Assembly: GCA_014898425.1 (NCBI GenBank) | Contig: RCSZ01000001.1 | Location: 2,480,001-2,544,000, forward strand | Length of the DNA: 64,000 nucleotides | Origin: Botryotinia globosa | Taxonomy: Eukaryota; Ascomycota; Leotiomycetes; Helotiales; Sclerotiniaceae | Reading direction: 5' to 3' | Shown: positions 35,089 through 47,400 of the stretch, piece by piece | Layout of the letters: the number at the start of each line of letters is the position of its first letter | How positions within the stretch are numbered: the stretch's first letter is position 1 | The notes under the pieces: generated by a model | What the model saw: the letters and a program-made list of their open reading frames with translations, nothing else | What the model was told of the DNA's origin: nothing | The model's database searches: none | Position numbers and translations under genes: made by a program

Positions 35089-36466
35089 TAATCATCTGAA
35101 TGTATAAAATTTGAAATAATAATCTTATCTTACCTACTAATAAATACTCTACCAAGCTCTCCAGCTATGAATGAATCCCGATACTGGCTGACCCTGTGAA
35201 TGTAAAGTTACATAGCTCTCTGTTCCTTTACAAAGTACATCTTACTCATTCACAATTTTACACAGTGGTAAGATTTACAATAATAGAAAATGGTGTGTTG
35301 TGTCTTTTAGATCTATAAGTACCTGCTCAATAAGTAAAGCAGTATATATGTGAAGCAACATCAAACCAAAATCACTTCATTAATGTGGAAGGGAGTTCTG
35401 CCTACCTACACTACACACACACTCACTTATTACACTCGTACTGTACATACACGGAGGTTTGCGGTAAGGCTCTAAGCGATTGTAGAACTGGACTGTCCCC
35501 CGAAACGATAAGCATTTCCATGCCATCAAATGTATTAACTTAGAAACAAAATCAACAACCTGCGACCCTCATACAGACACGCTCAGGGTGAATAAGGTTA
35601 TCCCACCAAACTTTAGAGAGGCACGATATTTTTGATATCTTACTATTCTCATGTAAGTCGATGTTATCTTTTTTTGTTTGTTGTTGGTTGGTATAGTGTT
35701 TTAGCTCTATTTTTGGGCCGTGAAGTCGAAATAGACTCGATCCAGCAGGCAAACTCATTTGGTTTCCAGCCATGCGCTCAACGATACTCACCAATACTTG
35801 AACCGACCATTTTCATCGCGGATTTCTAGCCTTAAATATGATTGAACAAGTTTGCTAATACATATATGTGGTCGCAGATGAAGGAGCGCTTCACAAACGC
35901 AGATTCAATAACCCCCCACTCCATCGCGAACGACTCGACTTTAGGCGTGAAAAGATCTACTGCCGCGACGAAGTTTGGAAACAACATCCAACACTCTGTT
36001 GGCGCTTATTCTTGAATTACAATATTCGATTCGAAGGGAAGGGAATTCTACATCAGGGGCCCGCATCTTCGAAAGCATTTCTTTCGGCTTGTACTAATAC
36101 TCTCAAGAGCAGTCTGCGGCACAGGTGGAAAGCGCAATCGCAATCCCATTATCGAGATTACCTCATTTCGCCTTTGATTTTGGTGGAATTTCCCCTCCAA
36201 AGCTCTAAAAACAACGACCATAAGCTCGAACAAAGAACTGCATGTCCGCATAGCTCCCTTACCTACACAGGAATTCAACAAAGTTTCATAGTTATTCTGG
36301 AAGTTCAATCAATTCAGCCAATAACTGCTCGCGATCTCGTTGGATATCCGCTGCTAAGCCCCATTGACTTGCACTGCCACCGTGCCTGTAAGGCTCACCT
36401 GCACTGCTATCCTCGACAACCTCGCAGCATTTTGATATTTTTAGAAGGAGCAAACAAACTTTCAAC
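35089..36466. promoter_or_regulatory. Long upstream region and probable leader of CRZ1
   Basis: About 1.4 kb between the MITE and the CRZ1 ATG. A continuous open frame without any ATG runs from about 35868 into the CRZ1 coding start in another frame. I treat it as leader sequence. No CDRE-type site is claimed. Confidence 0.4.
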
Positions 36467-38668
36467 ATGGATTCACAACGTGGAAGATCTCCATCTGGAG
36501 GTCACCAACATATAAGAAATCATTCTCCTTCTCCACATGCCTTCCAAGATGGTATGAACGGATTAGGCATTGCTTTGGATCCTTCGAGTATCAACCACCA
36601 CCAACAGTTTCAGAATAACTTTAATCCTCAAAACACAACACTCCCTACTTATGTTGATAACAACGAATTTCTGAATACAACTCAACAATTTACCCAAATT
36701 GGACTCGGTGATGCCAATTTTGCACCAAGCCAAACACAGGACTATTCTCAATTTAAACAAGAAGATCAATCGTCGTTTGCTCCCCCGCAGCGAAGTTTTA
36801 CCCAAGAGCTTTTAAGTGCCAATTTTGACGGAGACTTCTCGTTGTATCCCAATAGTGGCCAAAACGAGCAATTTGACCAGTCCTATTTCATGAATGAGCT
36901 TGCGCCTCAATCTGGAAATCCATCCATCAATCCTGCAGAGTTGAACATGTCACCCCCCGCGCATACACCAACACCACCAAACTTGTTGCAACCTGATAAC
37001 CGATCACCAGCTTCCGCCCACCAATCTCCTTCTTTTAAGCAAGGTCCCTTTCATCCATCACCCGGCCATTCACGAAACGCATCACTTGGCCCAGAGAGTG
37101 CAGCTTTCCCTTTAGTACATAATCCTGGTGACTGGAGTATGATGCCCCCGCAATTCACTGGCCATCGCAGAACTCCATCCGAATACTCTGATATCTCTTC
37201 CGCTGCCCACTCTCCTAATCTAGGTCACCACGATAGCTTTGAAGGAATAGATCACCAGCACTCACCGATGCAACATCCTCAAGACTCGATTTATCAGGAC
37301 GTTCTTGCAATCGGCTCTTTCTCTTTGACGGATCCAAGTCCTCGCGCCGGAATTAGCCCTGCTCATAGTCCTGCAATCTCACCTAGACTCGGACCTCAGC
37401 AAATGCCAAACATGGATCAACAAAATGCATTCATGCTAAACGCGAACAATGGTTTTCCCTCTCAAAACATTTACAATCAAGGCCAAGAATCATTCCCACA
37501 AATGCAACATAACAGTTCTCTAGACATGGGCCAGGCGCAACAGATGGTGCCCCCTGAGATCAACGTCGAGTTCGCCCCGGCATCAAGACAGAATAGTTTC
37601 GATCCTCCCAAATCAGCTCTTGACCAAGACGCATTAACTCCACCTGACCGAGGTAAGTCGTATATGGATACTATCTACACGTGATTATAGCTAATTCTTT
37701 CAGGTCGTCGTAGGAGAGCTGTCTCGGACCCATACAATAGCCCGCGTCCCCATAGCCCTTCAAACGCCTCTCCTTTGATGAGAAATTCTCTGTCTCCCTT
37801 GGGTCATGACTCATCGGCATCGCGCTCATTATCGCCAAATGATCGATCTGGGGCAACTTCGCCTGGCCGACGTCGACAGTCTACATCGTCATTACCAAAC
37901 CGAGATTATATTCTTGGTCTTGCAGATCCTGATTACCAAGCAGTATCATCCGACAATGGCAGTGCAAAGCGAGTGCAAAAACACCCGGCAACATTCCAAT
38001 GTACCCTTTGTCCAAAGCGTTTTACAAGAGCCTACAATCTCCGCTCCCATTTGCGTACACACACTGATGAGCGACCTTTCGTTTGCACGGTTTGTGGCAA
38101 AGCTTTTGCGCGTCAACATGACCGGAAGCGTCACGAGGGTCTTCACTCTGGAGAGAAAAAATTCGTCTGTAAAGGCGAGCTGAAGCAACACGGCCAATGG
38201 GGATGTGGTCGCCGCTTTGCTAGAGCTGATGCGTTGGGTCGGCATTTTAGATCTGAGGCTGGCAGAATCTGTATAAAACCTCTGTTAGATGAAGAGGCTC
38301 TGGAGAGACAAAGATTGTGGCAAGAGCAACGGATGCAAAACATGCATATGCATCAACAGCCTATGGGTCAAGATGCGAATGGTTTTGCCGTTGATTCGAG
38401 CGGAAATTACGGCTTGCCTGCTGCACTTCTCGCACAATACCCTGCGCTTGCAAACTTAAGCTGGTCAGAGATTCCTCATGGTGACAATAATATCGATGAC
38501 GATCATAGTGGTAGAAGCAGTTTCGATGCCAGCGGCTCTGAGTATTATGACGAGGGTGACGATGGAGGATACCTTTCAAGTGGCCCCGGTCCACAACATG
38601 GTTACCCTCAACCTCAAATGACGGACGCATATAATACTGGCTATTCGAGTGATATGAGCGGTCGATAG
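36467..38668 (+). CDS. crz1: Calcineurin-responsive C2H2 zinc-finger transcription factor CRZ1
   Basis: Two exons (36467-37652, 37704-38668) give 716 aa. The N-terminal 360 residues are Gln/Asn/Ser/Pro-rich and disordered, with many SP dipeptides suited to phosphorylation. PEINVEF (about 362-368) fits the PxIxIT calcineurin-docking pattern. After the intron come a Ser/Arg-rich regulatory stretch and DYILGLADPDYQ. The zinc-finger block (about 493-590) has FQCTLCPKRFTRAYNLRSHLRTH, then FVCTVCGKAFARQHDRKRHEGLH and the atypical third finger FVCKGELKQHGQWGCGRRFARADALGRHF, a hallmark of fungal Crz1. Dephosphorylated Crz1 enters the nucleus to activate calcium, cation and wall-stress genes. The intron joins GA-G to GT-CGT in phase. 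Confidence 0.95.
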
Positions 38669-39315
38669 TCTGTTTGTAATGGTAGTCAGCGCCATGCATA
38701 TACGCATTGACTTTCCTTTCTTTCTTCACGGCTGTCAAATTCTAGAGGGGACGGGGACTTTTGGTTATTGATGAGAATTTTTCTTTTGGCGCTTTAGATA
38801 CCACGAATTCTGTTTCTGTTGGGTTTTATTTCATGGCTTCTGCGGTGAGCGGCAGTCGCTTCGTAAGTTATCTTGGTGGAGTTCTCTTTTGATTTTTGAG
38901 GTGATTCAAATAGTTGATGCGATCCTGCGAACGTTCCAGGGGACGAATCTACAAATGACACACTGTTGACATTATTATGCATGATGATTAATGCGTGTTG
39001 CATGAGTTTGTGTAATGCATTTGACAGGGATGAAAATGAAAGTGTTATAGGGATTCTCATGACGAAACAGCATCGATTGGGTGAATACGAGGCAAAGGAG
39101 CCGTTTTTAAGTCATGATAGTACTCTTATATTGTTGCACAGCCCCATGTGAAGGGATTGAGTCAATAGAGGGAAAATCCGTACTAAAGGAAAAGGTGTTC
39201 ATTAAGCATATCCAACTTTCTACAATATAAATATGCTCAGCTTTCTATAAGCGAGCAAACAACTATACTACTCCATTCTTTTATTTACAGTGTTGTACAT
39301 CCGAATTCGCTGATC
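38669..39315. other. Convergent intergenic (3' UTRs)
   Basis: About 650 bp between CRZ1 and the oxidoreductase stop codons. No gene seen. Confidence 0.45.
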
Positions 39316-40493
39316 TTACAAAGTATAGACCAACTTCTCACCACTAACCTTACCCTCCTTCACAGCTTGCATTCCGCTCAAGATACCCTCGAAGCCCTCT
39401 CCAAACTTGTTCAGGGTCACCTTGTGAACCTTGATCTTTCCATCGGCCAAGAGACCGCGGGACATCTCCCAGAAAGTTTTTGCGAACTCGAAGTCCTCGG
39501 GCTTGGCGGGGATTTCGTTGGCGCCAAAGGTGAATCTCTCGCCCAGGCAGGTGTAGCCGAGGGTGGATTTGTTCTCGACCTTGGGGTTGTACTTGTGGAC
39601 TTCTTCGGTGGCGACGGGGAGGAGAGTGCTGTAGACGCCGCCGGCGGAGGACATGGCGGAGACGGTGATCTGGGTGCTAGATCCTTCGGACATGCAGTCG
39701 AAGGCGTGCTTGATGTTGTCGTTGGTGAAGTCTTTGATGTCTTGGGAGCAGGTGGGGGAGTTGTAGTCGAAGACTTTGTCGGCGCCGAGGCTTTCGAGGT
39801 ACGCGAAATTGCGGGGGGACGCGGTGGTGACGACGGTGAGGCCGGAGAGCTTGGCGTATTGGATGGCGAGGGCACCGGTGGCGGTGGAACCGCCGTAGAT
39901 GAGGACGGGGAATTTGCTCGAGGCGGGGGAGGTGGGTAGGGGGAGTTGGAGGGATTGGTAGAGACCTTGGCCGACGCTGGGAAGGAATATGTTAGATGGA
40001 TGGAGGGGTGAATTGAGAAGGTTTGAAGTGTTTGGAGGACTTACGTTGTGATTCCGACACCGAGGGTAGCAGCTTCTTCGAAGCTGAGGTTGTCTGGGAT
40101 CTTGATTTGGTTGTCACCCTTTGCAGTGATGATGTTTGCGAAAGCTCCATCATCGTGATTGACCTCGTTTCCTCCGTGGCAGAAACCGCATACGCGATCG
40201 CCCTTCTTGAAGTCCTTGGTAACTGCACTTCCGACCTCCTCGACGATACCTGCGTAGTCACATCCGACCTGTAGAGAGAGCCATTAGCATGTTTTGGTGA
40301 AGATACAAGAGTTGCATAGACTTACTCTAGCTCCGTTGCTAGTAAGCCACTCGACGTGTTTCCAGTCAGTCGGGTTCAAAGCAACAGCCTTGGTCTTGAT
40401 CAAGATATAATCATCTCTAAGTTTTGGGATTGAGGCCTCAACTGCCTTGGCCTCTCCAGGCTTCTGAACGACGATGGCGGTGTTTGATGGCAT
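39316..40493 (-). CDS. Medium-chain dehydrogenase/reductase, TOXD/enoyl-reductase-like
   Basis: Three exons (40493-40326, 40268-40045, 39976-39316) give 350 aa in phase. The GroES-like half has [33 protein letters not shown] and [13 protein letters not shown]. The Rossmann half has [24 protein letters not shown] and [27 protein letters not shown], an NADP(H)-binding layout. The cysteine cluster of structural-zinc alcohol dehydrogenases is absent, so this is the zinc-independent quinone oxidoreductase / trans-acting enoyl reductase branch (fungal TOXD-like). The natural substrate is unknown. No polyketide synthase is nearby, so a biosynthetic-cluster role is not supported. The third exon has a markedly G/C-rich third-codon usage (39700-39960) compared with neighbouring genes. 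Confidence 0.9.
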
Positions 40494-42681
40494 TTTGGAT
40501 ATGGTATGTTGATGGAGAATACGGTTTTATACTGTAAACGGGGTATATTTGAGATGGAAATGTTCAATTGATATTTTGGAGGGAATTGAGAGGGGATCAG
40601 GACTTCTTTTGAAGTATCCACGACCGGTAGTCTTCAAAGCATGATTGATAATAATCATAATCTAGGAACGGAGCTTGAGCTCATCGAGTGGAGACCGAAA
40701 ACTTAGTTAGATCCTTATTATGGACAAGTTGAAGATGGGAATCGGTGCGGGGGGAAGTTTGTTTGGCTGGAAATTTTTACTCTGATATCACTATGGCACT
40801 ATGCCCCTCTCTAGCATGGGTCGTCTACAATGTACATAACTACGTAGTCAACGAACAGGTAAAGGTTTAGTAAACAACGTGGTTACCGTCGTTGAACCTC
40901 GGCAATGGGGAGTATCTAGCAATTTTACCTTGCGTAAAAATTGTATTTGCAAGGCCTGGAGTGAAACGCATTAGAGGCATCTAGCATCTTCTGCGGATAA
41001 AAACATCCTCCGCAATGTCTGGTCTTGACCTCCGCAATGTCTGGTCTTGAAGGACTTGAAATTATCAATCACTGGAATTGAAGTCCGAAAGACTCCACTC
41101 TTGTGCGGCGATATGATTTCTGTAGGTTTGTGTGGCAGTTCTCTGCCGTTTTCGAATAAGAGAGTGTCAAAGTGCTTCTAGAAGATCGGAGGGATTGTTG
41201 ACCCGAAAATTTGTGGAAAGCTTTAAACTTTGGTTCATTATCAAGCAAAAGAGAAAGGAAAAGTATTCGAGTAGTATAAAATAGTATGTATGAACTTTCC
41301 ATTTCCAAAAACATGAAATATATGAAGATAAACGCGGGATATATCAAAATAAAAGTTGAACACGATGACTTCATGTTACTTCAGGCTGAAATTGAAAACC
41401 ATGAAATTGGGACGAATGATTGCGAGCTAAGCCACCTAAAGTAGACTGACTTACTTAAGTCCTATCTATCTACCTGGGTAGATTCATCATGTGTTCAAGA
41501 GAACTTTTGAATATCATCCCCTCGATACCCAATCCCCAATTTCTTGTGGGTGCGACTGACAAGGTGACGGCTCTCAACATGGCCGGATAGATATGCGGAC
41601 TCGTGGTGAACTTTGGGTTGTCTTGATTGCCTCGATTGCCTTGTTTGTCTCTGTTTGTTTGTCTCTGTTTGTCTCTGTTTGTCTCTGTATGTCTCTGTAT
41701 GTCTCTTTCTGCCTCTCTGCCCATATATCTCGAGTTCAGACTTGACTCGGGAATGGACCTTTCTCGATGCATTGGGTGGATTGTTTGCAGTTTTGTGGAT
41801 GCATTGGGTGGATTGTTTGCAGTTTTGTGGTTTGCATCATAAACATCAATGAATCAAAGATTTTGGCCCTTCTGATTACTGTACACAAATCCAGCCTCGA
41901 TAGCGTACCGATTTCTGATGACTCGGACCAAAGAAGAAGAAAAAGCAGATATTAAAGGCACGTCGGTACCCGCGGTTTGTTACACTTTGCATATCCTTCA
42001 AAGTTCAAACGAATCAGAGTGTTGTTTTCCCACGATACATCACATTTCTAGGTGCCACCTCTACCCAATTTCGAAAATATGCAGTGTCACCAGCCAACCA
42101 AACCCATGGCTATATGGTGAGTAACATCCTCTTTTGCATGAAGCCAATTGTATAATCCCATTTGATGAAAATCTTCTTATCCTTTCTCCTTTCAATCAGC
42201 GCCCGCGGGCTTCCTTTGTGTGGCTGTTCATCTACTGTATGTATGCTTTCCAAGGTTCTTCTCTTCACCTCCCTCAGCCTCTCGATGCGAGGGAGGACTG
42301 CGAAGGAGGGATATTACCGCGTATGTGCCCTTGTGTGGTCGCACTTCCATTCATTCTCTTGATCCCAGTTCTTCATACTTGATGTCAAGAAGCGGTGTAG
42401 CAAAATACACCTACTTATATTGCTGTAGGTATTATTCGTGAATATGTCGAAGAGTCTCAAACAGTGGAGGAAGATGAGATGAGATGGGGATGGCGAAAAG
42501 GTGTCCAGGGCCAGAACTAATGAAGAGCGAGCCTGAGATGATGGTATGTATGTATGACAGACCAAACAGACAATACTGTATTCTACAGTATTCTATTTTA
42601 TGTATCTACAGAGTATGATGGATCATTTGTAAAAACCAACGACAAGAGTCAATGCTGTACAACCAACCAACTTATCAACTA
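40494..42681. other. Intergenic with short tandem duplications
   Basis: A 22-bp unit is duplicated at 41007-41050 (CCTCCGCAATGTCTGGTCTT...). A GTCTCTGTTT/GTCTCTGTAT tract spans 41645-41710. A 32-bp unit (ATGCATTGGGTGGATTGTTT...) is perfectly duplicated at 41767-41830. No gene is supportable: the small frames over the repeats are cysteine/leucine-rich artefacts. Confidence 0.6.
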
Positions 42682-43084
42682 CAGCAAAACCTCTCTATAA
42701 GGATCCCCTCTATAAGGATAACCTCTATTATCCTTATTTTTTTTTGATCCCAAAATTTTTTAGGGTTAAAAAAAGCCTATATCCTTAAAACCCTTTTAAT
42801 AAGGATATCTTTATATTTTTTGATTCCAAGATTATATGTATCCTTATTGAACCAATAAAATCATTAGAATTTGAGCTATAATATAATATTATATAGAGAA
42901 TTTAGTTACATATTATAGAAATAGAAAAATTTCCGAAATTGTTATGGAATATAATCCAATCAGAATTAAACGGAAATTAATTACTATTAGATTGGGATTA
43001 ATCGGATACCTTTATATAAAGATAACTCTATATATCCTTAAAAATAACTACAAAAACCGGTATCCTTATAGAGAGGTTTTGCTG
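42682..43084. mobile_element. Pogo/Tigger-like MITE, copy B
   Basis: A 403-bp element with ends CAGCAAAACCTCTCTATAAG and the inverted copy at 43062-43084, flanked by TA on both sides. Same family and orientation as copy A at 34690-35088. The TIRs are perfect over at least 23 bp. It is less AT-biased than copy A, so probably closer to the ancestral sequence. No open frame of significance. Confidence 0.9.
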
Positions 43085-44022
43085 TACCTTTACCTCACAG
43101 ATGAATTATCCCAAGTCATACCAATCATGATCCATTACCCACACACAGGCTCCAGTACGCTTGCCACAGATCTACCTGCCCTACCGATTTCACTTGGGCC
43201 TATTAGATTAGTTACCTGTCCGCTCCTGCCTGTACCCGCAACCTCTACGATTCTACGATTCTACGAAGCACCAGTAAAAAGTGGAAACCTTACCAGTCAT
43301 CGTGTGTTCTTCTTGTCCCATTCGACAACTGCAGGTGTGTGAACTTTGAAGGCGTACTTGCTTGCACAATGCATAACTATAACTATAACTAACTGTACAT
43401 GGCTGGCTCTATTAGTGTCATCCAATGCGAGAATCTTGTTCCCTGAAGTATCGTTGGTCAATGTAAACATCCCTTTTGTCGGTCTGAATCCATCTGTTGA
43501 TCTATTCTCTGGAAACTCTTGCACCTCGAGAATGATTTCCTTTTTCAGATGAACATATAAACGTCGAATGTTTTACATCTAGGTACATTGAAGTGGCACG
43601 GATAGGGGTCTTGATAAGGGTTTCTTTGGGGAAGGGGATCATCACTCTCAGCGCAGATACCTGATTGAATGTCTCAGAATTAACGCAGGATACAAACGAC
43701 CAGGGCAATATTCAACGTGTGACCACGTCCGAAGTTCTCTTCATACCCTACATACCATACCATGCCATACCTACCCTCTTTGAACTGATCTACTGACTAC
43801 ACGTTAACTCTCACCTCACAATACTGTTGAATTGTACTTATATTCTCTCAGCCTTATTCAATTTGCTTTTCTTTCCTTCCGAGATCCCTCTTGCCCTTCT
43901 GCCACGCATTCGAAGCGGATCCCACTTTGCCAGCCCCCCTTCAGATTGCGCTCATGCCGAGTACCACACAGTTTCGATGAATTTGACATCTTCTTGCCAT
44001 AACCAAAGTTTGAATACCCACA
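43085..44022. other. Intergenic, no gene seen
   Basis: Upstream region of the giant charged-protein gene. A 155-codon antisense frame (43858-44325, minus) has no recognisable features. Confidence 0.4.
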
Positions 44023-44189
44023 ATGGCAGCGGTTGAGGTTTTGTTGTACGGAAGCGATTGTGGATTGAATACGACCTCTCCTTGGACGACTGGATGGGAT
44101 GAGGGGGATATTCGCATAAGGCTGAGATTCGTTGCAAAGGCTTGGGAGGCTTCGCAAAAACAGAAAGATACATGGCATTCGGGATTGGT
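44023..44189 (+). CDS. Possible 5' exon (unresolved)
   Basis: From an ATG at 44023 a frame of 55 codons begins MAAVEVLLYGSDCGLN, continues TSPWTTGWDEGDIRIRLRFV and runs to HSGL, where a good donor (TTG|GTATGC) follows. The sequence has coding-like composition and no repeats. Acceptors occur at ATATCAG (about 44244) and GCGCAG (about 44254), and a typical small intron with a CTAAC branch ends TTTACAG at 44460. I could not find a splice path that reaches the long frame downstream without a stop. It may be the N-terminal exon of the giant protein or a separate small gene of about 110 aa. Confidence 0.4.
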
Positions 44190-44460
44190 ATGCATACAAA
44201 TAATTTCTATATGGTTTCAATTCTATGTCTGCGACTATATCAGGCTGGCGCAGTGCAACTGGCGAATTTATGCAATGGTCGCGAGCACCATGGACGAGAT
44301 TAGAAATAGCCCAAGCCCTCTGCATACGTTGAAGTTCAGGCAGCCCATGTGGGAACTATTCGATTTCCACTTATTTGCAAGACATCAAATCACAAAGTAG
44401 CGACTTTTGTGCTTGGGTTATTTTAGTATTTTCGACATAGATTTCTAACATCGTTTACAG

Positions 44461-47400
44461 GACGAGAAGCTCCATCCAATACAAGTCAGTTCCCGCAGGC
44501 GAATAAACGAAAGATTGAGAATCGCAAGCTTGCTACCAAGGTGGCAATGCCATAGGTCTGCACAAGGCGACGAAGAGAATACAGTAGACCTACATGGCAC
44601 TACTTTACTCGCCAAATCACAGTCGCAAGATTATATCAAGCACCCCGCTACCCCTATAACCTCGCGAGAAAGAATCCGTGAACCATTACCATTTGACGAT
44701 CCTAGATTAAACCCCTCTGTCGATTTCAACTTCCAAGATGGATTTAAGGTGGCTGGGAAGGGTAAGAAGAAGGGAAATGCAAAGAACAGTGCGCCAGTAT
44801 ACAAACCCAAGGACGACGATGGAGATGATAGCATGAAGAAGAGTGATAATGATGCTAACAATGGCGATGCTGGAGCTAACGGGAGTGGTTCTGGCAATGG
44901 GGGAGATGACAAAAAGGAGGAGGAGAGGAGAGAAGAGGAAAGGCGAGAGGAAGAGAGAAAAGAGGAGGAACGAAAAGAGGAAGAGAGGAAAGAGGAAGAG
45001 AGGAAAGAGGAAGAGAGGAAAGAGGAAGAGAGGAAAGAGGAGGAGAGGTTAGAGGCAGAGAGGATAGAAGAGGAGAAAAGAGAAGAAGAAGAGAGGAGAG
45101 AGCAGGAGAGAGAGGAAGCAAAAAAGATTGCTGAGCGGGCCACCGAAAACATACCGGACAGCTACACTATTACGGCTAAGAAAGAGAAGAAGAAGAAAAA
45201 GGGAAAAAATGCCGAGCCGGAAACAGTCCCTCTTCCACCTCCGCCCCCTCCCGCTCCCGAGATAAAGATTGCTGAAACGTTTGACGACATCAGATTGGAT
45301 GATAAACCAAAGCCCGATCTGAATGTAGACTCTGGTGGAAGTACTGCAAGCCCAAAATTACCCGGTGTTCTAGGTGGTTGGGGCAGTAGTTGGATTACTG
45401 GAGTGTCTAAATGGGGTATTGGAAGCGCAACAAGCGCAAGGACACCATCTCCAGTGAACAAGGCCACCGCGGATGCCAACAATCCTTGGAGTAATGAACG
45501 TGGTAAGCCCGAAAATCAAGGCCTGGGATTTACATTCGGTGCCCTTGGCCAGGAGGAAACTAAACGCAGCTTAACAGATTCCCGAAAAATCGAAAAGAAG
45601 CCCGAGCCAAAGCCTGAACTAAAACCAGACCCTATTCCAGAAGAAGATCTTGGGTTTAATATTGGTATTTCCAAGAAAGAAGAGAAGAAGAAGAAAGGTA
45701 GAGGCACCGTAGCTTCTGCGATAAATAGGTTTGAAGTGGCCCCCAAAGAAGAACCCAAAGTGGAGCCCCCAAAACCCATCAATATTCCTGCCTCGGACGA
45801 CGCAGCTTGGGATGCTTGGGGTGCTACAAGCAAAAAGATGAAAGGTAAAGCAGCCAATGAAACCCCTAAAATCAATGAACCCCCAAAAATGGAAGCCGTA
45901 GTCGAGCCTGTTGTGGAGCCTCTCGTAGAACCTATTGTAGAGGAGAAATCACCTACTCCTCCTCCTGAGCCTGCCCTTGTGGAAGAAGCCTCGAAGTCTG
46001 GAACAATATCCAAGAAGACCAAAAAGAAAAAGGAAAAACTTGCTGAAACATCAAAACCAGAAGACTCGCCTCCACCGGATCCTATACCCGAGCACGAAAA
46101 AGACCTAGAGCCTGATCCTGTTCGTGAATGGGCGAAAGAGGAAGAATCAATCTCTGCTTGGGGCAATACCAAATCGGGTAAGAAAAAAAAGGGAAAGAAT
46201 GCAATTATTGACGAACTGCCAAAAGTAGAAGAATCACAGCCAGTCATTGAACCACCGGAGCCCGAATCTGTAATTGAGGACAAAAAAGAAGAAGAAAAAG
46301 AAGAAAAAGAAGAAGAGAGCAGCTGGGGATGGGGACTTGGTAAAAAGGAAAAGAAGAAGAAGAAGAAACCTACGGAAGAGCCGCTTCCTCCCTCAGAGCC
46401 CGCAAGAGAACCCACACCAGAACCCGAACCCGAACCTGTACCGGAACCGGTAATCGAACCACCACAACCCGAACCGATTTGGGGAGCCAAGATGTCCAAG
46501 AAAGAAAAGAAGAGGAAAGGTAAGAACGCTGTTGTGGAACATGAAGTTGTGAGGGCACCGACACCGCCGCCGCCTGAACCTGAACCAGAGTTAGAACAAG
46601 ATGAATCTGCAGAGGAAACTCAAGCATGGGACTCATGGGGACTTGGTAGTTCTACAAAGGACAAGAAAAAGAAATCCAAGGAGGAGAATTTGTCAACTGC
46701 TCCAGCGAGTGGTGGCTTTGATTGGGGATTTGATAACAAAGAGAAAGATGACGAGACACTTCAAGAAGAATTCCAAGATCCAGAACCCGAACCGGCCCCG
46801 AAATCTGTTGAATCTGTAGGTATTTGGGGTGCTCTTACCTCGAGCAAAAAGAAAGATAAAACCTCGAGCAAAGAGAAGGACAGGATCTCTAGCAAGGACA
46901 AAGACAGGAAGAAGAGCAAGAAGAGCTCTGAGGAACCCAGAATGATTGATGATTATGACGAGCCTATACCCGCACCGGCTCCTGACCCACCTCCAGCTGT
47001 TATGGACGATTTCAGCTGGGGATTTGCTTCTACTTCCAAGAGAGACAAAAAGAAGGGGAGCAGAAATAAGGAGCCTTCGCCTGAGCCTGAGAATAAGCCG
47101 ATATATGAAGCCATAGAACCTGCAAATAATGATGATGACTGGATGAATTGGGGACAAAATACCAAGACCAAAGAAGAATCTCTACTCCCTGTCGACGAGT
47201 TTGATGAGCCCATGTCACCTCCACCGGTACCAGACGCCCCACCAGCTGTTGATGATTTCATGGGATGGGGCTCTTCTTCGAAAGACAAGAAGAAGAAAAA
47301 GAGCCTTATTGAAGAACCTCCCAAAGCTGAATCATTCAAGGACTCTAACTTCGATGACTTTTTCAGTCCGGTTTCATCTAAACCAGCAGTCAAACTCACC

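Noticed and set aside
39367..39939. 190-codon plus-strand frame over the oxidoreductase
   Set aside because: Gly/Val/Asp-rich shadow created by the GC-rich third exon.
39316..40493. TOXD-like gene as part of a secondary-metabolite cluster
   Set aside because: No synthase, P450 or transporter flanks it; neighbours are CRZ1 and intergenic DNA.
43858..44325. 155-codon minus-strand frame opposite the possible 5' exon
   Set aside because: No recognisable motif; the plus-strand frame has better splice context.
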